Below, piece after piece: positions 1 through 8,477 of a stretch of 64,000 bases of DNA; position 1 is the first letter of the stretch; each line of letters starts with the position of its first letter. Origin of the DNA: Micromonospora kangleipakensis (GTDB lineage Bacteria; Actinomycetota; Actinomycetes; Mycobacteriales; Micromonosporaceae); NCBI RefSeq assembly GCF_004217615.1, contig NZ_SHLD01000001.1, positions 2,852,001 through 2,916,000 of the forward strand. The letters run 5' to 3'. Made by a program: the position numbers and the translations under genes. The notes beneath the pieces were generated by a model. The model saw only the letters and a list, made by a program, of their open reading frames with translations, made no database searches and was not told where the DNA came from.

Positions 1-1
1 G

Positions 2-586
2 GCCGCCGGCGCGGCCGGTGCGCCGCTGCTCACCGTGGTCGACGGGGCCGAGCCGACGCCGGCCCTGCTGGCCGCCGCGGCCGCCGGCCGCCCGGCCGAA
101 CTGCTGCTGGTCACCGACGTCGGCCGGTCGCCGCGTCCGGCGCTGACGGCGGCCGGCTTCCCGCTGGTCACCGAGGTCGATCTCGTGCCCGCCGACGGCG
201 GCCCGGCCCGGCGACTCGCCTACGCGACCGGCTCCGACCGGGGCCTGGAGGCGGTGAAGGACGCGCTCTGGGCCGTCGACGAGTACGCCGGGGTGCGCTA
301 CCGCGACCCGGCCGACCCGGCCGGGCGGCTGCTGGACATCACCCTCGAACCGGAGCCCGGCCCGCTGCGCCGCGAGCTGCTGGCCGAGCTGGCCCGCTCC
401 GGCCCGCGTACGGTGACCGAGCTGCGCCGCTTCACGGTGACCTCGACGGTCTACCGGGCCGCCGACGCGAACCGGGCGCTGACCTCGCTGCTCGCCTCGG
501 GCGCGGTGACCCGCGACCCGGAGCACGGCCGGCTCGGCGGTGAGGTGCTGGTCAGCGCCGCCGCGGACGCTGGGTCAACTGTTTGA
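2..586 (+). CDS. 5'-truncated protein, possibly TcmP-like (three-Cys-motif partner)
   Basis: The reading frame is already open at the window edge, so the N-terminus is missing; an internal ATG at 35 exists but the frame continues upstream of it. The visible 195 residues have an Ala/Gly-rich beginning, a segment with the pattern YATGSDRGLEAVKDALWAVD, and a C-terminal stretch (from about TVTELRRFTV to TRDPEHG) that looks like a winged-helix or small helical domain. The middle segment resembles, from memory, the C-terminal half of three-Cys-motif partner proteins (TcmP), but no catalytic motif can be seen and this is only a suggestion. The 3' end overlaps the convergent ion-channel gene by 35 bases. 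Confidence 0.5.
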   Translation, partial: AAGAAGAPLLTVVDGAEPTPALLAAAAAGRPAELLLVTDVGRSPRPALTAAGFPLVTEVDLVPADGGPARRLAYATGSDRGLEAVKDALWAVDEYAGVRYRDPADPAGRLLDITLEPEPGPLRRELLAELARSGPRTVTELRRFTVTSTVYRAADANRALTSLLASGAVTRDPEHGRLGGEVLVSAAADAGSTV

Positions 587-1064
587 CCACGATGGACGCC
601 CCGGTGGCGATCACGCCGATGCTGAACCCCATCTGCACGCAGACCAGGATCCGGGCGATCTGCCCCTGGGCGTGCACGTCGCCGTAGCCGACGGTGGTGA
701 GCGTGGTGAGCGCGAAGTAGAACGCGTCGACCCGGGTGTCCAGGCCGACGAACTGGCCGGGTTGGCTGTCCGCCACCACGTAGTCGGCGAGCGCGAAGAC
801 CAGCAGCCCGGCGACCAGGGCGACGACGAGGTTGATCAGCGAGCGGATCTCGACGCCGCCGGCCGGCGCGGTGAGCTGCCGGCGTACCTGGCCGGTGACC
901 AGTAGCGCGACGGCGATGACGAGGAGCAGGGTGCCCGCCGACCGCAGGGTCAGCCGCAGCCCGTTCGGGTCGGGCTCCACCGGCACCAGGAAGTACGCGA
1001 GGAACAGCAGCACGCAGGCCACCAGCGCCCGCCACCGCTCCCGCCGGTACGACCCGTCCGCCAT
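552..1064 (-). CDS. Two-pore-domain-like potassium channel (ion channel family protein)
   Basis: A 170-residue membrane protein. After a short basic N-terminus (MADGSYRRERW) there are two hydrophobic segments, a third near residues 85-105, then a pore helix with the selectivity filter TTLTTVGYGDVHA and a final transmembrane helix ending in a basic tail (QRPRRR). TVGYGD is the signature of K+ channels of the Ion_trans_2 type. The ATG at 1064 was chosen because the hydrophobic core begins soon after it; longer starts add a low-complexity, non-conserved leader. No ligand-binding (RCK/TrkA) domain is visible, so gating is unknown. The gene converges on the upstream CDS and overlaps it slightly. 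Confidence 0.85.
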   Translation of the reverse strand: MADGSYRRERWRALVACVLLFLAYFLVPVEPDPNGLRLTLRSAGTLLLVIAVALLVTGQVRRQLTAPAGGVEIRSLINLVVALVAGLLVFALADYVVADSQPGQFVGLDTRVDAFYFALTTLTTVGYGDVHAQGQIARILVCVQMGFSIGVIATGASIVVKQLTQRPRRR

Positions 1065-1176
1065 GCCGCGATTCTGCGCCGCGACCTGGCCCGGATCGGC
1101 CGGAACGCCCGATCCGGGGCCCGTACGCCGGGCGGGGTGCCGGTGAACCACCGGCACCCCGCTCGACCTCGGGACG

Positions 1177-1356
1177 TCACGCCCGGGACTTGTCCTGCTT
1201 CCAGGAGAGCGGCCCCGGCAGGTCCACGCGGTGGGCGCGGGACTTCGAGTTCCAGGACCAGCGCCCGATCTTGATGCTCCAGGAGGAGTAGCCGTTCTCG
1301 GTGAAGTTGAGCACCAGCGGGCCGTACTTCTGACGCTTGCGGAACTGAATGCCCAT
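1177..1356 (-). CDS. DUF4236 domain protein (59 aa)
   Basis: A short protein starting MGIQFRKRQK, with the pattern GPLVLNFTENGYSSWSIKIGRWSWNS that matches what is known of the DUF4236 family: small proteins beginning with an FRK motif and carrying GxSxS/GxxG glycines. A ribosome-binding site (GAGAGGAG) lies eight bases before the ATG, which decides the start; the frame is open further upstream but has no coding character there. Function of the family is unknown. It stands alone between the ion channel and a 450-base gap. Confidence 0.75.
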   Translation of the reverse strand: MGIQFRKRQKYGPLVLNFTENGYSSWSIKIGRWSWNSKSRAHRVDLPGPLSWKQDKSRA

Positions 1357-1804
1357 CACGGGCTCCTCTCGTCGTCTCGCTGCCTCTGCGGCATCGAACA
1401 TGCCCAAAACGGCGTTTCGCGAAACCCGGTCGGATCCGGACTGGACGCCGCTCGGAACGCTCGTCACAATCTCTATCCAACGGGTAGGTGTTAAGGGGTG
1501 GTGAATGCTGGTGGAGGCCGGTTGTAACGAAGCCGAGGGCCTGAATCTCACACTGTGGAAGGGCGTTGACCGGGCCGAAGAACGGCCGGCAGCATGAGGT
1601 CATGTCGCAGCGGGACGAGCTTCTCCTCACCGTTCGCGTGCACGTCGACCTGGTCCGACACGCGAGTGCGCTCTGTTGAGCTGACCGGTTCCACCGGCTC
1701 GGCTCCCGTCCTCGCACCTCCTCCGCCCGGTCCGGCGCGGCGTACCGTCGCGCCCCTCGTTGGCTTCCTCCACCGCATTCGTGGACAGATCAGGAGATTC
1801 CCGC
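1357..1804. other. Intergenic stretch, no gene recognised
   Basis: About 450 bases separate the small DUF4236 gene from the flavin reductase gene, which are divergent, so promoters for both should lie here. Several open frames cross it but none has a plausible start, ribosome site or recognisable protein. I see no clear -35/-10 pair or repeat. Confidence 0.5.
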
Positions 1805-2380
1805 ATGGCCCCATCCCGTCAACCGCTGCGGCGCACCCTCGCCGCCGCCGTCGAGCTGCGCCCGGTCGACCGGGACCTGTTCCGCACCCTGCTGCGGCGG
1901 CAGGCGGCCACGGTCACCGTGGTCACCGTGCCCGGCCTGGCGGCGAACCGGCGCCTGCCGGCGCTGCCCCCGGCCGGCTTCAGTGCCACCTCGTTCAACC
2001 CGGTGTCGGTGGACCCACCCCTGGTCTCGTTCCGCCTGGGCCGGGAGTCGTCGAGCTGGCCGACCGTGACACGGGCCGAACACCTGGCGGTGCACCTGCT
2101 CGCCGCCGGCCGGCAGGAGGTGGCGCGGACCTTCACCACCAACGGCATCGACGAGTTCGCCGCCAACCGGGGCTGGACGTCCGGGCCGTTCGGAGTGCCG
2201 CTGATCGACGACGCCCTGGCGGTGCTGCTCTGCCGGGTGGTGCGCCGGATCGAGGCCGACGATCACACCATCGTGCTCGGCGAGCCCCTCGCCCTGGGTA
2301 CGAGGGAGGACGACGATCCCCTCGTTGAACACCGCGGCGGCAACACCACCACATTCGGCCCGTGGCCGTCGCCGTGGTGA
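1805..2380 (+). CDS. Flavin reductase-like domain protein
   Basis: A 191-residue protein of the FMN-binding split-barrel (flavin reductase-like) family. Seen: the opening RQAATVTVVTV followed by GFSATSFNPVSVDPPLVSFRLGRESSSW, which is the usual flavin-contacting region, then LAVHLLAAGRQEVARTF and a C-terminal HRGG. Such proteins reduce FMN with NAD(P)H for partner monooxygenases, or bind flavin only. The start at 1805 has an AGGAG site seven bases upstream. The spacer PGLAANRRLPALPPAGFSA makes the loop before GFSATSF longer than usual. No monooxygenase partner lies next to it, so the acceptor is unknown. Confidence 0.8.
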   Translation: MAPSRQPLRRTLAAAVELRPVDRDLFRTLLRRQAATVTVVTVPGLAANRRLPALPPAGFSATSFNPVSVDPPLVSFRLGRESSSWPTVTRAEHLAVHLLAAGRQEVARTFTTNGIDEFAANRGWTSGPFGVPLIDDALAVLLCRVVRRIEADDHTIVLGEPLALGTREDDDPLVEHRGGNTTTFGPWPSPW

Positions 2381-2510
2381 CGGCGTCGGCGCTGGCCGGT
2401 CGGTGCCGTCCGGCCATGCAGGCTCGGCGGGCCGGACCCGGCGGGGCGGGCGGAGTGCCGGTGTGGTCGCTATGAAGCTGATGTTGTAAATGAATCGGCC
2501 GCCGGGTCGG

Positions 2511-2966
2511 TCAGCGGGGTTCCCAGGCGTCGGGGCGGGCGATCAGCTTGCGGACGTGCCCGGGGAGCTTCCCGCTGGCCATCTCGGCCAGGCTCACCTC
2601 GTCGACCACCTGCCGGACGGCGGCGCGGACGGCCACCCAGAGCCGGGGCAGGTTCTCGGCTGCGCCCGCGTACTGCGTCTCCTCGGGACGCAGCCCGCGC
2701 ACGCCGGCCAGCGGGCCGTCGACCGCGCGGAGGATCTGCCCGATGGTGATGTCGCGGGGTGGGCGGGCCAGGGCGTAACCGCCCTCGGCCCCGCGCTGGG
2801 CCCGGACGATCCCGGCCCGGCGCAGATCGGCCAGGACGGCCTCCAGGAACTTGCGGGGCATGTCCTGCTCGGCGGCGATGGCCTGGGTGGACAGCAGGGC
2901 GGGGTACGCGGTGGCCAGGCTCAGGGCCGCCCGGACCGCGTAGTCGCCACGCGCGGAGATCTGCAC
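2511..2966 (-). CDS. Rrf2 family transcriptional regulator lacking cysteines
   Basis: A 151-residue protein with a GTG start at 2966 (VQISARGDYAVRAAL), the typical beginning of Rrf2 regulators. It has a winged helix: QAIAAEQDMPRKFLEAVLADLRRAGIV is the recognition region and RGAEGGYALARP the wing. Rrf2 proteins such as IscR, NsrR and RsrR bind an Fe-S cluster through three cysteines in the second half; no cysteine is present anywhere here, so this member should be cluster-free, as in CymR-type proteins. Only seven bases separate it from the AraC gene upstream, so the two are probably co-transcribed. The target is not evident. Confidence 0.85.
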   Translation of the reverse strand: MQISARGDYAVRAALSLATAYPALLSTQAIAAEQDMPRKFLEAVLADLRRAGIVRAQRGAEGGYALARPPRDITIGQILRAVDGPLAGVRGLRPEETQYAGAAENLPRLWVAVRAAVRQVVDEVSLAEMASGKLPGHVRKLIARPDAWEPR

Positions 2967-2973
2967 CTTGTCA

Positions 2974-3924
2974 TCATGCCCGGCCGTTGGGCACCGGCGC
3001 GTCGGCGGGCGGGCGCGGGCGCACCATTCGGACAGGTAGCGGCTGTTCCCGGGCGGCCCGGAAGGCACCCGGGCTGACCCCGACCTCGCGGGTGAAGAAC
3101 CGGCCGAAGTTGGTCGGCTCGGGAAAGCCGAGCCGGCGGCCGATCCGGGCGATCGGGTCGTCGGTGGCGGCGAGCAGCCGGCTGGCCTGCAACGCCACCC
3201 GCTCGTCGATGACCTGCTTGGCACTGCGACCGGTCACCGCCAGGCAGGCCCGGGTGAGGGTCCGCACCGAGCAGCCGAGCTGCGCGGCGTAGTCCTCGAC
3301 CCGGCGGGTGTGCTGGTAGCCGCGTTCGACCTCCCGGCAGAGCCGGTGGAAGGTCTCCAACTCGGGGCGCGCCGCGCGCCGCTCGTCCGGGCTGCCGAGC
3401 AGGGTCAGCCGCAGCAGCAGCACGGCGAGCTGGTGCCGGAGCAGGGCCCGGGCGGCGGGCACCCCCCGGTGCCGCTCCGCGTCCACCGCGATCTGGGTGA
3501 CCTCGCCGATCACCGCGTCCTCGTCCTCGCCGGCGAGCTGCCGGTACGTCGGCACCGCGTCCGGGTCGACGTCCAGCCCGCGCAGCGTGCCGGCGCTCCA
3601 GCGGACCACGGTCGCGTCCAGGTGGGCGCCGAGGCAGCGGAGCGCCTGGCCGGGGCGGGCCCGCAGCAGGGTGCCGGGTCGGCAGGGCAGCGCCCGGAAG
3701 TCCAGCTCGGCGCTGCCGTGTCCGCCGGTGACCAGGATCAGCAGGTCGGCGTCGAGCAGCACGGGGCGGCGCCAGCCGGGCTCGGCCGGCAGGTCGCCGA
3801 GCGCGCCGGTGGTGATCTCGTCGGCGTCCCCCTCGGCGGGGGACAGGCTGGTACGGGTGGCCGGGGAGAGCTGACCGGGAGTGACCATCGTCCCGACGTT
3901 AACGGTCTGCTGCCCAGCTTGCAT
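2974..3924 (-). CDS. AraC family transcriptional regulator
   Basis: A 316-residue protein. The N-terminal two thirds form a cupin-like AraC sensing domain (VLLDADLLILVTGGHGSAEL... RPGTLLRARPGQ). The C-terminal part carries the double helix-turn-helix: VEDYAAQLGCSVRTLTRACLAVTG and the characteristic second motif DPIARIGRRLGFPEPTNFGRFFTREVGVSPGAFR. The first ATG is at 3924; an in-frame ATG at 3888 is an alternative, neither having a strong ribosome site. It is divergent from the SDR gene at 4047, a classical arrangement for control of that neighbour, and it precedes the Rrf2 gene in a likely two-gene operon. Confidence 0.88.
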   Translation of the reverse strand: MQAGQQTVNVGTMVTPGQLSPATRTSLSPAEGDADEITTGALGDLPAEPGWRRPVLLDADLLILVTGGHGSAELDFRALPCRPGTLLRARPGQALRCLGAHLDATVVRWSAGTLRGLDVDPDAVPTYRQLAGEDEDAVIGEVTQIAVDAERHRGVPAARALLRHQLAVLLLRLTLLGSPDERRAARPELETFHRLCREVERGYQHTRRVEDYAAQLGCSVRTLTRACLAVTGRSAKQVIDERVALQASRLLAATDDPIARIGRRLGFPEPTNFGRFFTREVGVSPGAFRAAREQPLPVRMVRPRPPADAPVPNGRA

Positions 3925-4046
3925 CTCGAGGCCGGGACGGCGGGCGCGGGCTTGTCGCCACAGTCGCGGGCCAATTAGGTTACCGATCGGTAGCGCCTGG
4001 GTCGGCGGACCACCCCGCGGCCCCGCCGACTCGCGATGGGATGGGC

Positions 4047-4823
4047 ATGACGGATCTGTTCTCGGTCGAAGGCAAGACGGTCCTGGTCACCGGCGGCTCG
4101 CGGGGGATCGGGCTGATGATCGCCCGGGGTTTCGTGCAGGCCGGCGCGAAGGTCATCATCTCGTCGCGGAAGGCCGACGTCTGCGAGCGGGTGGCCGAGG
4201 AGCTCTCCGCCGAGGGACGCTGCGAGGCGATCCCCGCCGACCTGAGCCGCGACGAGGGCGCGCAGGGGCTGGCCGCCGCGGTGCGGGAGCGCACCGACCG
4301 GCTCGACGTGCTGGTCAACAACGCCGGCGCGACCTGGGGCGCACCGCTGGAGGAGTATCCCGAGGCCGCGTTCGACAAGCTCTGGGCGGTCAACGTCAAG
4401 GCCGTCTTCCGGCTCACCACCGCGCTGCTGCCGGCGCTGCGCGTGGCAGCCAGCGCCGACGACCCGGCCCGCGTGATCAACATCGGGTCGATCGACGGCC
4501 TCCGGGTGCCGTTCATGGAGGTGTACGCGTACTCGGCCACCAAGGCGGCCGTGCACATGCTCACCCGCAGCCTCGCCCACCAGCTCGCCGGGGAACGGAT
4601 CACGGTCAACGCGATCGCGCCGGGGCCGTTCGAGAGCAAGATGATGGCCTTCGCGCTGGACGACCCGGCCGCCCGGGCGGCGATCGAGCAGCAGGTGCCG
4701 CTCGGCCGGATCGGCCGCCCCGAGGACATGGCGGGCACCGCGATCTACCTGTCGTCCCGCGCCGGGGCGTACCTGACCGGAGCGGTGATCCCCGTTGACG
4801 GTGGGATCACCACGCACGGCTGA
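4047..4823 (+). CDS. SDR family NAD(P)-dependent oxidoreductase
   Basis: A 258-residue short-chain dehydrogenase. Seen: the Rossmann glycine motif TGGSRGIG near the N-terminus, NNAGA, the catalytic serine in NIGSIDG, the catalytic YSATK (Tyr and Lys four apart), and the C-terminal PVDGG. The sequence is of the 3-oxoacyl-ACP reductase / gluconate 5-dehydrogenase type, with MTDLFSVEGKTVLVTGG as the usual opening; an ATG two codons earlier (4041) is also possible. The substrate cannot be read from sequence. The divergent AraC gene probably controls it. Confidence 0.88.
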   Translation: MTDLFSVEGKTVLVTGGSRGIGLMIARGFVQAGAKVIISSRKADVCERVAEELSAEGRCEAIPADLSRDEGAQGLAAAVRERTDRLDVLVNNAGATWGAPLEEYPEAAFDKLWAVNVKAVFRLTTALLPALRVAASADDPARVINIGSIDGLRVPFMEVYAYSATKAAVHMLTRSLAHQLAGERITVNAIAPGPFESKMMAFALDDPAARAAIEQQVPLGRIGRPEDMAGTAIYLSSRAGAYLTGAVIPVDGGITTHG

Positions 4824-4907
4824 TTCGGGCACGCCCACGGCGTACCCGATCGGTGGTGGCCGGAGCCGCGCGGACTCGGCAGATCCGCGCGGCCCCGGGT
4901 TGCGTGG

Positions 4908-5339
4908 TCAGCGGCCGGCGAGCAGCCGGTTCACCGCCGTGTCGACGTCCAGGTGCTCGGCCTCGCGGCCGCGTGGGACGACGACGTAGGTCCGCCGCAG
5001 GAAGCGCACGAGCACGCTGCGTGGGACCTCGAAGAGGGCGTTGCCGTCCGGGGACGACAGCGCGAGCGCGACGAAGTCGCCGCGCGGGGTGGCCCACGGC
5101 CAGACCCGGACGTCGCCGATGCCGGCCGGCTCGTCGAGCCCGGTGACCAGCAGTTCGCGCGCGAACGACCAGCTCACCGCCTCGCCGCCGGCGGATTCGG
5201 CGTGGAACAGGACATGGACCGCATACGGGTCAGCAGGGTCGTAACGCAGACTGGCACGCACCGGCAAGGCGGTGGCGTCAGGTGCGACGAGCCTTAGCGA
5301 CGTCTCGACCTCTACGGTCGTCGGTCGGATGACACTCAT
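4908..5339 (-). CDS. SsgA family sporulation/cell division regulator
   Basis: A 143-residue protein of the SsgA-like family, which is confined to morphologically complex actinomycetes. The opening MSVIRPTTVEVETSLRL and the later segments LRYDPADPYAV, VSWSFARELL, GDVRVWPW and FLRRTYVVVPRG are characteristic and most like SsgB/SsgD-type members. SsgA-like proteins position FtsZ and steer septum formation and spore-wall synthesis in the cytoplasm. It is encoded alone, convergent with the SDR gene. This gene is the strongest single hint to a mycelial actinomycete host. Confidence 0.9.
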   Translation of the reverse strand: MSVIRPTTVEVETSLRLVAPDATALPVRASLRYDPADPYAVHVLFHAESAGGEAVSWSFARELLVTGLDEPAGIGDVRVWPWATPRGDFVALALSSPDGNALFEVPRSVLVRFLRRTYVVVPRGREAEHLDVDTAVNRLLAGR

Positions 5340-5612
5340 GGACGTTCTCCCCCCGGCACCGCTGCGGAACGCGCGTGTCCCGCTTTTCCCATACTCAGGT
5401 GCTACTCCTGGCTACGCTCCGCCATACGCTGACTTCACCCAGTGGTGGGAAGAGGGTCGGAAAGCCTGCCAGAATGTGAATATTCTTGTAGGATTGCCCG
5501 TTCCGCCCAGACCGTGGTGCCGCCCGGCATCGGGTGGTTCAGTCGTCGACTTACTCCGGTAACGTCCAGTCCTCTGCAGGGGTGACGGTCCCGGGCGACA
5601 CTGGGGGTGGAA

Positions 5613-6188
5613 ATGGTCACGAGGGGTTCCTCAGTGGATCCGACGACCACGGCCGACCCACCGAAAGGAGCGGCCCGAGCAGCCGAAAGGCGGGGGTACG
5701 GGGTGTCGACGGAGCGAGGTTCCGGTGATCCGCGCGGCGCCTCCGGCGCCGCCGGCCAGCGGGCCGGCACCGCGGTCTCGCCGCGTCGGCGTGGCGGCTG
5801 GCGGGAGCGGGTGCACGCCACCCTCGACCTGATCCGCGCCAACCCCACCGGCCGGATCACCCTCAAGATCTTCATCGCCATCGCGGGCGCCATCGTCGTC
5901 ACCGTCGGTATCGCGCTGATCCCGCTGCCCGGGCCGGGCTGGCTGCTGGTGATCGCCGGGCTGGGCATCTGGGCGGTCGAGTTCCACTGGGCGCGACGCC
6001 TGCTCGGCTTCACCCGACGACACGTACACAACTGGACGCGCTGGGTGACCAGCCGGTCGCTGCCGGTCCGGTTGGTGCTCGGCGCGGTCGGCCTCGTCTT
6101 CGTGGCCGTGGTGGTGTGGCTGTCGCTCAAGTACAGCCTCGGCATCGACCTGGTCGCCCGGGCGCTGCACTACCTCGCGACGCACTGA
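5613..6188 (+). CDS. TIGR02611-type membrane protein with PGPGW motif
   Basis: A protein of about 190 residues with a Gly/Ala/Arg-rich, poorly conserved N-terminus followed by an amphipathic segment (HATLDLIRANPTGR) and hydrophobic helices. The second contains PLPGPGWLLVIAGLGIWAVEF, which holds the PGPGW signature of a known actinobacterial membrane protein family of unknown function. A last helix (VLGAVGLVFVAVVVWLSL) precedes the C-terminus. The start is uncertain: ATG 5613 follows a G-rich run, while GTG 5634 has a better-spaced GAGGGG site. It sits directly upstream of tRNA-Val. Confidence 0.75.
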   Translation: MVTRGSSVDPTTTADPPKGAARAAERRGYGVSTERGSGDPRGASGAAGQRAGTAVSPRRRGGWRERVHATLDLIRANPTGRITLKIFIAIAGAIVVTVGIALIPLPGPGWLLVIAGLGIWAVEFHWARRLLGFTRRHVHNWTRWVTSRSLPVRLVLGAVGLVFVAVVVWLSLKYSLGIDLVARALHYLATH

Positions 6189-6239
6189 GACCCGGGTTTT
6201 TGGTCTCGGTTCTCGATCAGGTAGAGTCATCGGCGCTGA

Positions 6240-6314
6240 GGGCGATTAGCTCAGCGGGAGAGCGCTTCGTTCACACCGAAGAGGTCACTGGTTCGATCCC
6301 AGTATCGCCCACCA
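6240..6314 (+). tRNA. tRNA-Val (anticodon CAC)
   Basis: The sequence folds as a full cloverleaf: acceptor GGGCGAT paired with ATCGCCC, D-stem GCTC/GAGC, anticodon stem CTTCG/CGAAG around the loop TTCACAC (anticodon CAC, reading GUG), T-stem ACTGG/CCAGT with loop TTCGATC, discriminator A and an encoded CCA. Its 3' part (6270-6312) is the core of an attachment site and is duplicated at 9620-9662. Confidence 0.95.
6270..6312 (+). repeat. Attachment-site copy 1 (43-bp direct repeat inside tRNA-Val)
   Basis: Forty-three bases from the anticodon loop to the first C after the discriminator base are identical to 9620-9662. This is the usual footprint of a tyrosine integrase that inserts into the 3' half of a tRNA gene and restores it. 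Confidence 0.9.
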
Positions 6315-6330
6315 TCGAAGTACCGCAGAA

Positions 6331-6356
6331 GAGCCACCCTCGGTCGAGGGTGGCTC
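6331..6356 (+). terminator. Stem-loop terminator after tRNA-Val
   Basis: A perfect 12-bp inverted repeat (GAGCCACCCTCG and its complement) with a two-base loop lies 17 bases after the tRNA CCA. It has only a short T content after it but is positioned as the tRNA terminator and also faces the integrase fragment end. Confidence 0.65.
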
Positions 6357-6371
6357 TTGCTGATTCCATCG

Positions 6372-7149
6372 TCAGTCGTCGTTGGGCGTCAGCGGATCGT
6401 CAGCAAACGCGTCGCGGATACGTTGGTGCCGGCCGTCCGACCGGTGGGTGTAGAGGTTGAGCATGGTCGACGGCTTCTCGTGGCCCATCACCGCCTGGAC
6501 GTCGTTGACCGGGACGCCCCGCGACACCAGCTCGGTCGCGTACGAGTGCCGCAGGTCGTGGAAGCGCAGCCCACTCGGCGCCATCTTCGCCACGTGCGCG
6601 ACCGCTTCCCGCTCGGTGGCGAACTCCGCTGACCACTGGATGCCCTCGGTGTCGATCCAGGCCGCCCGCCACTTGAAGTGCCCTATGCGATCCACGTTCC
6701 CGAGCAGCCCGGCACGGACCAGGGACGGTCGCCAAACACGAGCCCGGAACAGCGTCCGGCGCAGCGGACCGGCCAACGAGTTGGTGAATACCTCACCTCG
6801 GGGGCCAGCTGGAAACGCCTGGCGGTGGGCGGTGAGCAGGTCGACGGCGAAGTCTGGCACCGGCACGGTACGCCGACCGGCCCTCGATTTCGGATAGGGC
6901 TTGATCGTGACAGCGCCCGCGACCTCGACCGCGACCCGGACCACCTCGACCGTCTTCCCGGCCAGGTCGAGCGATTCCCAGCGGAGCCCGGTGCACTCGC
7001 CCCACCGCAGTCCGGTGCCACCGGCGAGCGCGACCAGGGCGCGGTACCGGTCGGGAAGCGCCGGCAGAAGCCGAGTGATGAGGTCCGCGCGGGACAGCAC
7101 GTGCCCGTCGGTGTCCTTCTTGCGTCGGGCCGGAAGTCTGACCCTGTAC
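6372..7149 (-). pseudogene. Tyrosine integrase, C-terminal fragment
   Basis: The frame encodes the catalytic half of a phage-type tyrosine recombinase: the first arginine in GGTGLRWGECTGL, HDLRHSYATEL (His-x-x-Arg), then GHEKPSTMLNLYTH with the second His and the nucleophilic Tyr. The arm-binding and most of the core-binding N-terminal domain (about 150 residues) is absent; the frame meets the IS boundary at 7149. Across the IS the pre-insertion sequence soon shows an in-frame TGA, so the gene was probably truncated before the IS arrived. The 3' end abuts the tRNA att copy, as expected for the integrase of element A. Confidence 0.85.
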
Positions 7150-8321
7150 CGTGCCAAAATTGGATGCAGGCCCTTGACCTGGGGCTTTGTTGATCAGGTC
7201 AGGCTGCTCGCTGGTACTCGTTGATCACGCCGCCGAGGATTCGTCGTCGCCGTATCGGGGCGTCGATCGGGACGGCGGCCGGGTCGTGGTTCGGTGGGCA
7301 TTGGGCAAGACTCTGATGTGGACGATGCCCGTTGAAGTGCGCCGCGTATTGGTCGAGGACCGTGCGGGCGTGACGCTCGTTGTAGATCAGGACTCGGTCC
7401 GTGCATTCCTGCCGGACGCTTCGGATGAACCGTTCCGCGTAACAGTTCGCCCGCGGAGTTCGTGGCGGCGTCTTGACCACGTCGACGCCTTCGGGGGCGA
7501 ACACCTCGTCGAAGGACGCGGCGAACTTGGTGTCCCGGTCGCGGATCAGGAACCGGAACGACGCGATCCGGTCGTCGAGGTCCATCACCAGGTTGCGGGC
7601 CTGCTGGACGGTCCAGGCGGCGGTCGGGTGTTCGGTGACGCCGAGGATGTGCACCCGGCGGGTGGCGACCTCCATCACGAACAGCACGTACAGCCGCCGC
7701 AGGCCGATCGTGTCGAGGTGGAAGAAGTCGGTGGCCAGCAGACCGGACACCTGGGCGCGCAGAAAGGTTCGCCAGGACGTGTCGACGCCTCGCGGGGCCG
7801 GGCCGATCCTGGTACGGGCGAGGATCCGGCGGATCGTGCCGGCACCAACCTGGTAGCCGAGCCCAACCAGTTCACCTTGGATGCGCCGATGCCCCCAGCG
7901 AGGGTTCTCCCGGGCCAACCGCACGACGAGATCACGCACCTCGTCGCTGACCGGCCGACGACCCGACCGGTTCGGATACGTCCAGTTCCGCTTGACCAGG
8001 CGGCGGTGCCAGGCCAGCAGCGTGGCTGGGGTGACGATCCGGTGCTCACGCAGTGCGCGGGGCAGCAGCCTGTTCAGCGCGGACAGCACGGCCCGATCCG
8101 GCCAGGACGGCCTCGCCCGACCGACTTGGCGGCGCAACACGGCGACTTCATGCCGCAACACCAGCAGCTCTGCTGTCTTGGCGGCATCGCTCCTGGCAAG
8201 GAGAGCGAGCCAGCCGAACACCCGAACCATGATCAGATACAGCAGCCGAACTGTCACGAACCGATCATGCGTTAGCCAAGCCGAACCCCAGCTCACAGCT
8301 CGTGCGTCTAGTTTCGGCACG
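7150..8321 (-). mobile_element. IS element with integrase-core transposase (1172 bp)
   Basis: Terminal inverted repeats begin CGTGCC and extend imperfectly to about 19 bases at both ends. They are flanked by GTAC at 7146-7149 and 8322-8325. Removing the element and one GTAC rebuilds the palindrome CCCTGTACAGGG, so the element appears to have inserted at the centre of a palindrome with a 4-bp duplication. One transposase gene fills it. Confidence 0.8.
7199..8257 (-). CDS. Integrase-core (rve) transposase, IS3/IS481-like
   Basis: The protein has a short hydrophobic N-terminus ([21 protein letters not shown]), the helical segment [17 protein letters not shown], an HTH-like region ([19 protein letters not shown]) and a DDE retroviral-integrase fold: [13 protein letters not shown] (first Asp), [19 protein letters not shown] (second Asp) and [19 protein letters not shown] (Glu). 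This architecture is common in actinomycete IS elements annotated as integrase-core proteins. A start near GTG 8257/8251 is favoured because conservation begins there; an in-frame ATG at 8320 lies in the terminal repeat. The gene appears intact. Confidence 0.85.
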   Translation of the reverse strand: MTVRLLYLIMVRVFGWLALLARSDAAKTAELLVLRHEVAVLRRQVGRARPSWPDRAVLSALNRLLPRALREHRIVTPATLLAWHRRLVKRNWTYPNRSGRRPVSDEVRDLVVRLARENPRWGHRRIQGELVGLGYQVGAGTIRRILARTRIGPAPRGVDTSWRTFLRAQVSGLLATDFFHLDTIGLRRLYVLFVMEVATRRVHILGVTEHPTAAWTVQQARNLVMDLDDRIASFRFLIRDRDTKFAASFDEVFAPEGVDVVKTPPRTPRANCYAERFIRSVRQECTDRVLIYNERHARTVLDQYAAHFNGHRPHQSLAQCPPNHDPAAVPIDAPIRRRRILGGVINEYQRAA

Positions 8322-8330
8322 GTACAGGGC

Positions 8331-8474
8331 GCGGAAGGCTCATTCGTGCTAGTGGGTCAACCGGAAGGGATAGCGATTTTTGAACGCCTCAGTACGGCTC
8401 CCATGCTACTCACAGACGTCTGGAACAGCCACTTACCGGAGGAGTTGCTGCTAGAGATGAAGAGTCTGTGGTAG
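8331..8474 (+). pseudogene. 3' fragment of an unrecognised gene cut at the IS junction
   Basis: Immediately right of the IS a plus-strand frame reads [20 protein letters not shown] and ends LPEELLLEMKSLW before a TAG. It has the amino acid balance of a true protein C-terminus and lower GC than the neighbours. Upstream it runs only into IS sequence and the antisense of the integrase, so it would be the last 47 or so codons of a gene whose front is gone. It converges on the SLATT gene three bases away, and could have been its operon-independent partner, but no family can be named. Confidence 0.3.
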
Positions 8475-8477
8475 GTA

